DNA of 64,000 bases, from the NCBI RefSeq assembly GCF_003634555.1, contig NZ_RBKS01000001.1:1984001-2048000 (forward strand), given 5' to 3'. Numbering within the stretch: position 1 is the first letter of the stretch; each line of letters starts with the position of its first letter. Below the pieces are notes generated by a model, which saw nothing but the letters and a program-made list of their open reading frames with translations, was not told where the DNA came from and searched no databases. Origin of the DNA: Frondihabitans australicus (GTDB lineage Bacteria; Actinomycetota; Actinomycetes; Actinomycetales; Microbacteriaceae). Made by a program: the position numbers and the translations under genes. Below, in pieces: positions 14,939-23,171 of the stretch.

Positions 14939-15343
14939 TCATCCCACGAAGTCATGGAGATCTGCCCGCCAGAACAGGATCGGAACCGTCAAAGTTTCGA
15001 CATAGATGCGGTCGCGCGCATCGCCCAACCGATGTTCCAGTCCGAACCGCAAAGCGAACTCTGCTGCGAGCGGTCGAATCTCTTTTGCGTCGGCATAGGG
15101 CGACAAGATGGCAAGAACGGGCTGCCTCGCGCCGCGGCCTCGCGGCCTGAACCGCTTCGTATGGTCGAAGAGCCGCGAGTACAGATCGCCGTCTCGGAGC
15201 ATCTCCTCATCCTGGAGGTCCTTCGAGATCAGTCCGGCAATGCCGTAGGGGTTGCTGAACTGCCCGTCCCAGATGAGGCCCTCGCGGGCGGCGATCTCGT
15301 TGACATTCGTGTACATCCTGTTGTTCTCGTTGAACTTGGGCAT
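14939..15343 (-). CDS. Hypothetical protein next to att site
   Basis: The 134-residue protein starts at ATG 15343 behind AGGAG. It is soluble, with a central basic RPRGRGARQP patch and a C-terminal half of alternating strands and helices. No family is recognised. Its stop codon lies 26 bp from the tRNA remnant, so it is the outermost gene of the element on this side. Confidence 0.55.
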   Translation of the reverse strand: MPKFNENNRMYTNVNEIAAREGLIWDGQFSNPYGIAGLISKDLQDEEMLRDGDLYSRLFDHTKRFRPRGRGARQPVLAILSPYADAKEIRPLAAEFALRFGLEHRLGDARDRIYVETLTVPILFWRADLHDFVG

Positions 15344-15509
15344 CGTTTTCTCCTGTTGCTTGGACTAGATCAATTCGTCTTGTCGCGCATCTGGACTGTT
15401 CATCTGGATCCCCACACGGAGGGATTTTGTCTTCTTTGGACTGCGGTCCGGCATGAGGTGGCGCGGCCCCTCGCATCCGGGACGCGACCAGTTGGTAATT
15501 CACGGGAGG

Positions 15510-15541
15510 CCCTGAATTCCCTGCTGTGTCGGAATCCAGGG
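15510..15541. terminator. Hairpin downstream of integrase
   Basis: CCCTGAATTCC (15510-15520) and GGAATCCAGGG (15531-15541) pair with one central mismatch. It lies 75 bp past the integrase stop codon. Confidence 0.4.
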
Positions 15542-15615
15542 CATCCCGCGCGATCGAGTTAGCGGCGCACCGTCGCTGCTGGTGGTTGGGCCTCCTACGC
15601 CTGGTCGCCGCCTGG

Positions 15616-16926
15616 CTACGAGCCCTCGCCGCTGTCGTCCGCCTCCTCTTCGTCGGCCCGTCGCTGAGCACGCCGACGTGCTGCGTCGAGCATCGCCGTC
15701 GTGTCGGAGATGTCCGTGTAAGCGGTCCTGTTGACCGCGACGTCGTGACCAAAATAAGCCGACCGAATGGCCTCGGGCACGTCGGCGACGAGGAGGGTGT
15801 TGAGGGTCGCGCGCCAGACGTGCGTCCGGGCCGTGGTCAGCAGCGGGATCTCGAGCTCGGCGGCGAGCTCGAGGTACAGCTTGTTTGCGGCCTTCTGGCA
15901 GTTGTCGCGGTTCCACTTCTTCGTCGAGTCGGTCGGTGCACCGATGACGAAGTCAGTCAAAGGCACTCCGCTGGTCTGCCGATCCAGGATGCGGTCGGCG
16001 ACCCTCTCATCGAGGATGGGCACCGTGCGCTCGCGGTGCGTTTTGGACACGTCCTCCGTGACGGTCACGCGAACGGTGTCATCTGCGGAGGACTTGACGT
16101 CGCCCCAGGTGAGCGAGTTGGCCTCGGTGACTCGCAGACCGGTGGCGGCCTGCAGCAACGTCAGGTCGACGATGTTACGGCGCTTGGCGATCAAGTCCTC
16201 GAGGGTCCAGCGACCCTGGACAGGCTTGATCAGCCCCACGCTCGGGTCGATCTCCAGCATGTAGTCGAGCGCCCAGCGGTACTCCTCCTCCGTGAGCGCA
16301 CGCCCGCCACGACGGCGCTTCGGCTTGCTGCCCGAGAGGTCAATTGACATGCCCTTGAGCGGGTTGCCGGTCATCACCTCGTCGCGGTTGAGTTCCTGGA
16401 TCACGTACTTCGAGAGCACAGAGCGGGCCTGGTGAGCAGTTTCAGACCCGTGCAGTTCAGCGATCTCCTTGAGGCAAGCCTCCAGGGCCCTGAACCTCGT
16501 GCCGGAGGCGATGGTGTGGCCGGCGAATGAGAAGGCATGGTCATGCGCCTCGCACTTGCCGAGGAGGAGATCCAGCACCGCGAAGTACCGTGCCTTGCTG
16601 TTCGGTCGCAGTCGCGATCTTTCGATTGCGGGCCGAGAGACGTCCTCGATGTAGCCCTTGAGATCCGCGGTCGGCTTCCAGGGTCCCTCATTGGAATTGA
16701 GGAGCTGCGCTGCGGTGACCTTCGCGCGCCTTCGCGCCTCGGAGACGGAGGCTGCTTGCGTGCGGCGGTTCACGATCCTGCCATCGAGCAGGCGAACCGA
16801 CCAGTCGATGACGAACGCGTTGTCACGCTCGCGCGCCTTGACTCGGTCGATGGAGTGTTCGCCCGGCTCCAGTCGCGTGCGTGCGGCACGAACGGCCTTG
16901 CCGCGGGTTTCCGCTCCGGCGCTCAA
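15616..16926 (-). CDS. int: Tyrosine recombinase (integrase)
   Basis: The roughly 436-residue protein has the catalytic residues of phage-type tyrosine recombinases. Arg is in ATGLRVTEANSL, His and Arg are in HVWRATLN, and a GH then the nucleophile Tyr are in YFGHDVAVNRTAY near the C-terminus. An N-terminal arm-binding and SAM-like region precedes it. TTG 16926 overlaps the stop codon of the excisionase-like gene by TTGA, suggesting coupled translation. The enzyme should integrate and excise the element at the tRNA 3' end 0.7 kb away. The C-terminus is rich in Arg and acidic residues. Confidence 0.9.
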   Translation of the reverse strand: MSAGAETRGKAVRAARTRLEPGEHSIDRVKARERDNAFVIDWSVRLLDGRIVNRRTQAASVSEARRRAKVTAAQLLNSNEGPWKPTADLKGYIEDVSRPAIERSRLRPNSKARYFAVLDLLLGKCEAHDHAFSFAGHTIASGTRFRALEACLKEIAELHGSETAHQARSVLSKYVIQELNRDEVMTGNPLKGMSIDLSGSKPKRRRGGRALTEEEYRWALDYMLEIDPSVGLIKPVQGRWTLEDLIAKRRNIVDLTLLQAATGLRVTEANSLTWGDVKSSADDTVRVTVTEDVSKTHRERTVPILDERVADRILDRQTSGVPLTDFVIGAPTDSTKKWNRDNCQKAANKLYLELAAELEIPLLTTARTHVWRATLNTLLVADVPEAIRSAYFGHDVAVNRTAYTDISDTTAMLDAARRRAQRRADEEEADDSGEGS

Positions 16927-17168
16927 GCGGCCACTGTCCCGACGACGCGGGCGGCGAGGAACGCGTCGAGGTCGGCTACGCGGTAGACCACGCGCGAGCC
17001 AGCCTTGCCGAGACGAACGTAGCCGGGTCCCTCGCCGAGCACGCGCCAGTTGGCGAGCGTCTTGCGCGAGACACCGATATAGGACGCAGCCGCATCGGTC
17101 TGAAGGGCACTCGGCCTCAGGTCGGTCGGTGCCGGCAGGCTCGTAGTGGTTATCTTGCGTGTGGTCAT
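16923..17168 (-). CDS. xis: Excisionase-like HTH protein
   Basis: The 81-residue protein has a MerR/AlpA-type HTH: DAAASYIGVSRKTLANWRVLGEG (about 25-47), then GSRVVYRVADLDAFLAARV. Such proteins act as recombination directionality factors or regulators for the neighbouring integrase. It directly precedes the integrase gene and overlaps it by 4 nt. A perfect 10-bp inverted repeat lies just upstream of its start. Confidence 0.8.
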   Translation of the reverse strand: MTTRKITTTSLPAPTDLRPSALQTDAAASYIGVSRKTLANWRVLGEGPGYVRLGKAGSRVVYRVADLDAFLAARVVGTVAA

Positions 17169-17175
17169 GATTGTT

Positions 17176-17201
17176 CCTCGAAAGTGTGTTCACTTTCGAG
17201 G
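17176..17201. promoter_or_regulatory. Inverted repeat upstream of xis
   Basis: CCTCGAAAGT (17176-17185) and ACTTTCGAGG (17192-17201) are perfect 10-bp arms separated by 6 bp, ending 8 bp before the xis start codon. It probably binds Xis or another element regulator. The remaining 17202-17662 has no gene I can support. Confidence 0.5.
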
Positions 17202-17662
17202 GACCGGGTCCGCCGAACCTATTACCGGTTACTGGGGCGGTCGTGCACCGGCGGTGCGTGTCCACTCGTCGAGGAAAACAGGCCTGTCGTCCTGCAGTCT
17301 CTGACCCTTACCTTTTCGGGCTGAGACGAAAGTAACACGGAATCCCGGTCATTCCCGGACGCACTTTGCGCAGTGCTGGGAAGGCCCGCGAACACCACGA
17401 GGAACGATTCTGCAGCGGTCCGGGCGGTGGTCGGGACGGGACAGGCAGAGACACATGACCCCCGTTCTGGGCATGGTGAGCCATTGAGAGTCATGCGTAT
17501 CGTAGGCGGCTCACAAAGAGATCGCTTCCTAAAACGACTCAAGGAAGCACGGGTCACCGTCGATCCACACATCGGACAGCACGTCGTGCGAAACCGGAAT
17601 CTCAGCCTGAGATGGTTGACCGGGGGTCCCTTGCCATCGCCACTGCGACGCAAGGAACAACC

Positions 17663-17875
17663 ATGCCCAGAATCGATCATTGCTCCGCTCCCGCGCCGGA
17701 CCCGCTGCGCGCCTGTTCACTCACCGAGGTCGCGGAACGCCTCTGCGTCAGCCTGAAGACCGTGCGACGCATGGTCGACTCCGGCGACCTCAAGGCCTTC
17801 CGGCCCCACAAGTCCGGTCGCACGATCAGGGTGAGCGAAGCCGCTTTGCGCGACTTCTTCGACGCCGCCAGCTGA
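17663..17875 (+). CDS. Helix-turn-helix (excisionase-family) protein
   Basis: The 70-residue protein has a MerR/excisionase HTH: LTEVAERLCVSLKTVRRMVDSG followed by a basic FRPHKSGRTIRVSEAALRDFF segment. ATG 17663 is chosen because AAGGAAC lies upstream; an in-frame ATG at 17612 would add 17 residues. It is divergent from xis/int and probably controls transfer or integration genes. Confidence 0.75.
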   Translation: MPRIDHCSAPAPDPLRACSLTEVAERLCVSLKTVRRMVDSGDLKAFRPHKSGRTIRVSEAALRDFFDAAS

Positions 17876-18113
17876 TGCTTCACCTGACACCCACGCCAGG
17901 GCCTCCGCCGTGCCTGAGCATGCTCTTCACAGCTCTGAGTCTTGTGCTTTCAACGCGAAGTCTTCACGCCGCCGATGATCGCCCAGGTACGGAACTGCGT
18001 CCGCCGCTGCCGAAGCCGCGGCAGTCAGGCAAACGCCCTCGCTCTCGTTGCGAGCCGGTCTCAAACACGACGGATTTCGATGCGGCTCACGCCGCAGAAC
18101 GGACGCACGCAGC

Positions 18114-18653
18114 ATGACGACGGAACTTGAGAAAACACTCGCGGCGATCAAGCGGGAGGCGAGCGCAAAGGAAAAGCGCGTCCGCGACGCCATAAAGAAA
18201 GAGCAGACCACTGTCGACCTTCGTGTCGCAGGGATTCTTCGCGAGGTAGCACCGGACCTTTATGCGAGCTACTCGGAACAGGCCCGTGCCAACATGCGCG
18301 CTGAGACCGAGGCGCGGTCTGCGCGGGCCCGCACGAGCAAAACCGTGCGAATCAAGAGCGACGCTCCTGGTGCAACGGCTTCCACGCAGCACGTCACCAC
18401 GGCGTCGAGAACGGACTCCGATTCCGTCGATGCCTCAGCCGCTCAGGAACACAGCGACGGGTGGGATATCCCCACTCCTGCCTTGCCGTGTCGACAGGAA
18501 TCCGACGTCAGTGAACCTGGGCCGACCGCGCGTGGGGACGAAGCTCACGGGCCGAAGACGCCTTCGACGACAACTGACCTCGATCCCTTCGAACTGGCGC
18601 GCGCGGCCACGGGAATCGACGGCGCCGCATTCGACCCGGGATTCAGCCTGTGA
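18114..18653 (+). CDS. Hypothetical protein upstream of mobilization genes
   Basis: The 179-residue protein begins with a charged helix or coiled coil (about 1-60, rich in Lys/Glu/Ala) and continues as a low-complexity Ser/Thr/Asp/Pro-rich tail ending in DPFELARAATGIDG. It overlaps the next frame by GTGA. A role as accessory to mobilization is suggested only by its position ahead of mobC and the relaxase. Confidence 0.5.
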   Translation: MTTELEKTLAAIKREASAKEKRVRDAIKKEQTTVDLRVAGILREVAPDLYASYSEQARANMRAETEARSARARTSKTVRIKSDAPGATASTQHVTTASRTDSDSVDASAAQEHSDGWDIPTPALPCRQESDVSEPGPTARGDEAHGPKTPSTTTDLDPFELARAATGIDGAAFDPGFSL

Positions 18654-18859
18654 GCGCCCGCCCCGCGGACACGGCTGCCGTGGGCGAGCTCCTTTTGGGA
18701 ACAACCGCCGGCGTCGAGAAGAAACGTTGCCTTCGAGTCACCTCGACGTCGACGGGTCGAGCCAGCGCGGCCAGTGATCGGCGCGTCGGACAGTTCGTCT
18801 GCTTGCGTGAACTGGATCCAGATACTTCGGTTGCTGCGCGTACGGAGCAGGCGTCGTGA
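18650..18859 (+). CDS. Small hypothetical protein
   Basis: The 69-residue frame overlaps both neighbours by GTGA, which is the main support. It is Ala/Thr/Arg-rich with no motif. It may bridge translation between neighbouring genes. Confidence 0.4.
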   Translation: MSARPADTAAVGELLLGTTAGVEKKRCLRVTSTSTGRASAASDRRVGQFVCLRELDPDTSVAARTEQAS

Positions 18860-19269
18860 ACGGGAAGGCGACGCGTCAGAGCGCTCCCCCGTCGCGACCG
18901 AAGAAGCTCGACATGCGGCTCACGGTCCAGGAGTACTCGCTGCTCGAGCGTGGCGCGCACCGTCGCGGTCTCACGGTGTCGGCATTCACGCGCGCGGTCG
19001 CGGTCGACGCGGCGAACACGTTCGAGGGCCGGCCTCCTGCTCCCGAGACGGCTCCCGTGGCGGCTGTGCCGCCACTCACCGACGAGCAGGCGGCCGTCAT
19101 CGCAGCCCTTCGCGTCGAGGTGATGCGGGCGGGCATCGAGGTGCGCGATGTCGCACGCCGCGCGCACACGGACGGTGTTGACCTGGGCGAACTGGGCTCC
19201 GCGATCGATGCTCTCGGGGTGTGGATGCGTGAGGTCGTCGCACTGCTGGGTGGACGGTCGCAGCCGTGA
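18856..19269 (+). CDS. mobC: MobC-like relaxosome protein
   Basis: The 137-residue protein begins with a ribbon-helix-helix-like stretch (KLDMRLTVQEYSLLERGAHRRGLTVSAFTRAV, about 17-48, given here as family-type pattern only) and continues with helices of the MobC type. It overlaps the relaxase gene by GTGA. MobC proteins bind near oriT and help the relaxase open the strands. The oriT itself was not identified. Confidence 0.7.
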   Translation: MNGKATRQSAPPSRPKKLDMRLTVQEYSLLERGAHRRGLTVSAFTRAVAVDAANTFEGRPPAPETAPVAAVPPLTDEQAAVIAALRVEVMRAGIEVRDVARRAHTDGVDLGELGSAIDALGVWMREVVALLGGRSQP

Positions 19270-20807
19270 GCGTGACCGACGTCAAGCCCGACTACGACCT
19301 CAAGGCCAGCACCGACTACCTCGTGCTGGGGAAGGACGCCAAGCGGAAGACGCACCTCGCCGACGGCACGAACCGCCTCGTGCCTGGCTTCTACTGCGAC
19401 GCACCCGACATCGCGTCGTTCGTCGCGCTCGGCGACGAGCTGGCGACGCGGCACGGTCGGAAGATCAAGGCGCAGAGCTACGTGCTGTCGTTCTCGCCCC
19501 AGGAGCTCTCCGTCGACAACGACGCCGACCTCCAGCGGGTTGGGGATGTGGCGTTCCTGCTGGCGAAGAAGATGCACCCGCATTCCCCCTGCCTGATCGT
19601 CGTCCACGCCGATGGCAAGGGCCATGCTCCTCACGCTCACGTGAAGGTCCTCAATCACAACATGGTCACCGGAAAGGCGCTCACCGACCATCGGATGCAC
19701 TGGCAGGTCAAGCAGGCCAACGACGAACTCATGCGTGAAGTCCGGCACGATGTCCTGGACGTCCAGCCGAAGTTTGCAGCGCCGGAGTGGTCGAGGCAGC
19801 GATCTGAGATGACACCGTTCGAGGTCGAGCTCGGTGACCGCGTTGCGGCGGCTCGCGACGAAGCCGGCAATGCAACGCACGCGGAGGGTCTCTTCGAACC
19901 GGAAGCGTTCATGACGGCGTTCGAGGTCGCGTGTCAGCAGCGGGGCGTTCGAGTGGAAGTCAGCGAGCACAGGATCCGACACGGCGGCCGTGGCAGTCGA
20001 CTGGCCGGCGACTCGGTTACGGGCTTCACGTTTGCGATGCGCGACGAGTCCATGCCGGTGCCACGGTGGAAACGGCGCAAGGCTTCGTCGCTATCTCAGG
20101 ACTTCACGCGCGACAGGTTGCTCCTTCTGCTCCTTGACGAGAAGCGACTGTCTTCTTTGCAAGAAGACAAGCGAGCGATCCCGACGGTCCGCGTGGCTGC
20201 GGTTGACAGGTCCGAGTGGGAACTCGAGGCTGCAGCAGAGGAGACACCCACCGCCGCAGCGACCGTTCTCTCGAAGGCCCTCCCGGAGACGCCCGTCGCA
20301 CCCTCGTTCGCAGACCGCATGAGGGCGGCACTCGACGAGGCCGACCTCGTCGCACAGACACGCAGTGCAGAGGCGATCAGTGAATACCTTTCGGCCAAGC
20401 CTGCACGGGTCTCCGAAGCCAACGCGGAGCTGCAGCCTTCGACGACGACGGTGGACGAGCCCGAAGTCGCGGAGCCGCATCAGCAGGGCCCTCAACCCGT
20501 TCTGGCCGCAGTCCCCGAACCGTGGGGCGATTCGGGCAGCCACTTAGATGTCGCCCCGCCCATCGGAAGCGAGAGCGTCGTGGCGCCCGTCTCGCTGGTG
20601 GGCGATGAGGCCTCGGCTGACGTCGACGAGAGCCAGCTTGCAGATTCACGGGCCGTGGATGACTCGTCGGGACCCTCAGATCGGATCGCCCCTGCGCTGG
20701 CCACGGCCGACCACGCCCGGCAGCGGCGCCTGGCCAGGATCCGGGCCGAACTCGCCGCCGACGATGCGGACCGCGATGCGACGCACGACGGGCCTTCACT
20801 GACCTAG
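19266..20807 (+). CDS. HUH relaxase (MobA/VirD2-like)
   Basis: The 513-residue protein has the three-histidine metal motif of mobilization relaxases, GHAPHAHVKVLN at about residues 118-129, preceded by strands YVLSFSPQEL and CLIVVHADGKG. The candidate tyrosine is in the N-terminal 45 residues (YDLKASTDYL). The C-terminal 200 residues are acidic and low-complexity. It should nick oriT and pilot the strand through a conjugation apparatus supplied by another element, because no coupling protein or type IV secretion gene is visible. Confidence 0.82.
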   Translation: MSVTDVKPDYDLKASTDYLVLGKDAKRKTHLADGTNRLVPGFYCDAPDIASFVALGDELATRHGRKIKAQSYVLSFSPQELSVDNDADLQRVGDVAFLLAKKMHPHSPCLIVVHADGKGHAPHAHVKVLNHNMVTGKALTDHRMHWQVKQANDELMREVRHDVLDVQPKFAAPEWSRQRSEMTPFEVELGDRVAAARDEAGNATHAEGLFEPEAFMTAFEVACQQRGVRVEVSEHRIRHGGRGSRLAGDSVTGFTFAMRDESMPVPRWKRRKASSLSQDFTRDRLLLLLLDEKRLSSLQEDKRAIPTVRVAAVDRSEWELEAAAEETPTAAATVLSKALPETPVAPSFADRMRAALDEADLVAQTRSAEAISEYLSAKPARVSEANAELQPSTTTVDEPEVAEPHQQGPQPVLAAVPEPWGDSGSHLDVAPPIGSESVVAPVSLVGDEASADVDESQLADSRAVDDSSGPSDRIAPALATADHARQRRLARIRAELAADDADRDATHDGPSLT

Positions 20808-20814
20808 TCGTGCG

Positions 20815-20853
20815 GTCTTGGGTCGGGCGACAGGACAGCGCCCGGCCCAAGAC
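20815..20853 (+). terminator. Terminator after relaxase
   Basis: GTCTTGGGTCGGGCG (20815-20829) and CGCCCGGCCCAAGAC (20839-20853) form a 15-bp stem with one mismatch, 7 bp after the relaxase stop codon. Confidence 0.75.
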
Positions 20854-20880
20854 CCGACCGGCCCTGGCAGGGTGACGAAG

Positions 20881-21264
20881 TCACGATAGCCGGACGGACC
20901 CGGCCTGAGAAGCGAACAGCAGGGCTTCCTCGAAGCGGTCGGTCCGTAGCGCTTGGGCAGGTGTGAGCCCATCAAGATCGTCCTCGGGAGCATTCAGCCA
21001 GAGGGCGTCACCCCACCCGTGACTCGGAGACGAATTCAGACAGTTCAGCGCTTCTCGCAGATGTGGCAGTGGAGTGCCGTCGGAGCCGAATTGAAACGCT
21101 GGGTAGACGACCATTCCGTCTCCCGTGATGAGCCGGAGCACGCCTTGGATCTTGACCAGCGACTCGAGATCGTTGGCGCTCATCCTCAAGAGACGGAGAA
21201 CGCCGGCAGTGTCATAGAACGGGCCGACGTACTCGTCCCAGGACCCCAAGTCCTCATCGGTCAT
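20881..21264 (-). CDS. MbcA/ParS/Xre-type (DUF2384-like) protein, element copy
   Basis: The 127-residue protein is the intact relative of the one at 153-500. Helical residues 15-45 (LLRLLRMSANDLESLV) look like a degenerate HTH. The strand FQFGSDG follows, and the C-terminus has WGDALWLNAP, DLDGLTPAQALR and EEALLFASQAG, the DUF2384 pattern. ATG 21264 has GAGGAA upstream. It is 82 bp downstream of a Phd/YefM-type antitoxin gene on the same strand. Confidence 0.7.
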   Translation of the reverse strand: MTDEDLGSWDEYVGPFYDTAGVLRLLRMSANDLESLVKIQGVLRLITGDGMVVYPAFQFGSDGTPLPHLREALNCLNSSPSHGWGDALWLNAPEDDLDGLTPAQALRTDRFEEALLFASQAGSVRLS

Positions 21265-21346
21265 GTCAGTTCCTCGCTCAAGCACGGGTAACCGAGTTCG
21301 AGCGGAGACGTTGCCGCCGTCGGCTCCGGCACCGAGAGTTCCTCGC

Positions 21347-21568
21347 TCACGATTCACGTGCGGCTTCCGATCGAACAGACGACGCGATGCCGTCGAGCCG
21401 GAGAACCTCCTGAAAGTCCCTGAAGGGGATGATCGCCGCTTCGGGCACACCACTGCGCCCAAAGATCAGCGGCGTGGCGTCCCCCTTGCGGAACCGAGCC
21501 AGCGCAGCGCCAAGTTCCGAGCGAGCCTCCGACAGGCCCAAGATCGGTCGCTTCGAAGGTGAAGACAC
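21347..21568 (-). CDS. Phd/YefM-family antitoxin
   Basis: The protein of about 73 residues has the Phd/YefM core: ILGLSEARSELGAALARF, then a strand TPLIFGRSGVPEAAIIPF and helix RDFQEVL. The GTG at 21568 gives the usual family length; the frame remains open upstream to ATG 21658. No partner RelE/Doc toxin is adjacent, so it is an orphan antitoxin or works with an unrecognised partner. Confidence 0.65.
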   Translation of the reverse strand: MSSPSKRPILGLSEARSELGAALARFRKGDATPLIFGRSGVPEAAIIPFRDFQEVLRLDGIASSVRSEAARES

Positions 21569-21831
21569 GAGCCGACGGTAGCCGGTGCTGCAGGGTTCGA
21601 CCAAGCCTCGATCCGCGACTCTTTTTCGTCTGAAACTATAGATTTTTACAACTCTCAAATTTCCGTGCTCAATATTTCATCATTCTGCTCGTTTACGAGT
21701 AAAAAGAATGCCGGTCTTGTAAAATCCTGGCCAAGATCGCGATTTTGTTCTTCTAAACCACGGAATCGCGCAGCTTTTTTGGCGCCGCTTTTGCTTGGCA
21801 ACGCGTGACATTTAATGCAACACTGCTCGGC
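21569..21831. other. AT-rich divergent regulatory region
   Basis: About 130 bases from 21620 are markedly A/T-rich against a GC-rich background, the pattern of a divergent promoter or foreign DNA. The region holds the CTCGTTTACGAG motif listed separately. No coding sequence is supported, although the antitoxin frame may extend to 21658. Confidence 0.5.
21688..21699. promoter_or_regulatory. Putative operator upstream of MPE operon, copy B
   Basis: CTCGTTTACGAG, a CTCG/CGAG palindrome with a 4-bp centre, followed by TAAAAAG. It matches the element at 8508-8519 upstream of the paralogous operon. Confidence 0.4.
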
Positions 21832-22484
21832 ATGACTTCTGAGAGTGATGAATCAAGGCCGAACGCGCATGCCGCGAGACCGTCGGACGACTCGGTGCGT
21901 CGGCTCGTTGAGTCAATAGAGCGTTTGGACGCGGACGGGCCTTGGATCGTGGATGCCGTGACGGAGAAGGTTCTGGCCGTGCCGCCCGTCGTTCGCAAAA
22001 GCCTGAGTGACGAGCAAAAACAGGCCTTGATCGATTCGGGTGCCTTCACCGAGGAGCAGTTAGCTGACGGCGATGCCGCAGTGGCCGCCGGCGGTCTAGA
22101 GATCATGATGCTTCGTTCGTGGCTGAGAGCGTGTGCGGGACGATGTCGGTCGACGAGATGAGCGGCTACCTCGGAGTCGACGACGAAGAACTTCGCCGCA
22201 TGGTGGAGGAAGGACAGTTGCCGGCCGTGGTAATCGCGGACAGGATCCGGTTCCCGTCGTGGCAGTGCAACATCGGCTCGTACGTCAAGCTCCTCCCCGG
22301 TCTTCCGGAGGTCATAGCAGCCCTCACCGAAGATGAGGCGGGATGGCAGATCGACGCGGGATTCATGAGTGTCCCGAAAGCGTCACTGTTCGCAGAAGGA
22401 CGACAGACGCCTGTTGAGTGGCTCCGCGATGGGCACTCACCAGAACGCGTCGTCGAGCTGATCCGAGATCGCGACCTGTGGTGA
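21832..22484 (+). pseudogene. Frameshifted MbcA/ParS-like gene of MPE operon B
   Basis: Frame one (21832-22161) encodes the N-terminal region up to SWLRACAG. Frame two continues from about 22131 with CGTMSVDEMSGYLGVDDEEL and the C-terminal TPVEWLRDG. Against the intact relative at 8586-9236 the spacing from the shared WL to the FL/YL of the HTH is exactly 18 residues if one base is added near 22131. A single-base deletion is therefore the simplest explanation; sequencing error or translational frameshifting remain possible. If not an error, the downstream part could start at GTG 22119. Confidence 0.65.
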
Positions 22485-22741
22485 ATCCCTCCATGCCCGA
22501 GACGCCCATCCAGACGTGGCGCGCGAATCGCAGCCCCGAATACCTGGCTGCGGTTTACGACACGGCGAAACGCGTGAACGACATGCAGTCACACCACGGA
22601 CAGGGCCGGGCACTCGGATGGGAGGCTCTGCCAAACGCCGAGCAGGAGAACCTGGCCGAGTGGATCGAACTGGTCCTCACGCTCCATCAAGGATTCCTCG
22701 CCGAACGGGAACTGAAGATCCAGGGCGGACGAGATGACTGA
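22481..22741 (+). CDS. Small conserved protein of MPE operon B
   Basis: The 86-residue protein is the positional equivalent of 9233-9490 and shares the W-x2-L-x3-E-x-E pattern in its second half. GTG 22481 overlaps the upstream stop by GTGA; ATG 22493 is an alternative. It overlaps the next gene by 8 nt. Function unknown. Confidence 0.6.
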   Translation: MNPSMPETPIQTWRANRSPEYLAAVYDTAKRVNDMQSHHGQGRALGWEALPNAEQENLAEWIELVLTLHQGFLAERELKIQGGRDD

Positions 22742-23171
22742 AGCGTCGTCCGCGACTCCGATCTGGTCGCGGGGGCTGCCTACGCTGCCGACGGCCGAGT
22801 GGGTGAGCGCGTTCGACGACCTCACCGGCGACGAGAACGGTCACGCATGGGCACTCTCGGCCGCGACTTTCATCGACGGATTCACCCGCCGGCAACTCCA
22901 AGGTCCGACGTTCAGCGAGATGTTCCGCCACCTTCTCCACGAGCATGACGGGCTGCCTGCGGAATTTCCGCCCGGGATGCGCAGCCGCGACCGTGTCGTC
23001 CTCAAGGAAGGGTTCAGGCACCACGTCGCGCTCGCATGGCGACGGACGGGACTGATCAGCTGGACCCGTTTCGAATACCGGAGCTTGCGAGTCGGCCCTA
23101 CCTTCCGTCGACGCTCCCGGATGCGACCGCTGTCGCATCAACTCGACGTCGGGAGGCACCCGGATGCCTGA
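22734..23171 (+). CDS. Hypothetical protein, tandem paralogue 1
   Basis: The 145-residue protein shares a frame of conserved positions with the next gene: TP/ATP near the start, GPTFxEMFxxLL at about 60, a GLP-x2-FP segment, FRxHVAxxWRRTG and a C-terminal LRxGxxFR. This points to a tandem duplication. It is soluble and not recognised. Confidence 0.6.
   Translation: MTEASSATPIWSRGLPTLPTAEWVSAFDDLTGDENGHAWALSAATFIDGFTRRQLQGPTFSEMFRHLLHEHDGLPAEFPPGMRSRDRVVLKEGFRHHVALAWRRTGLISWTRFEYRSLRVGPTFRRRSRMRPLSHQLDVGRHPDA

Noticed and set aside
14887-14960. Complete tRNA gene
   Set aside because: Only the T-arm and acceptor 3' end are present; upstream bases do not form anticodon and D arms.
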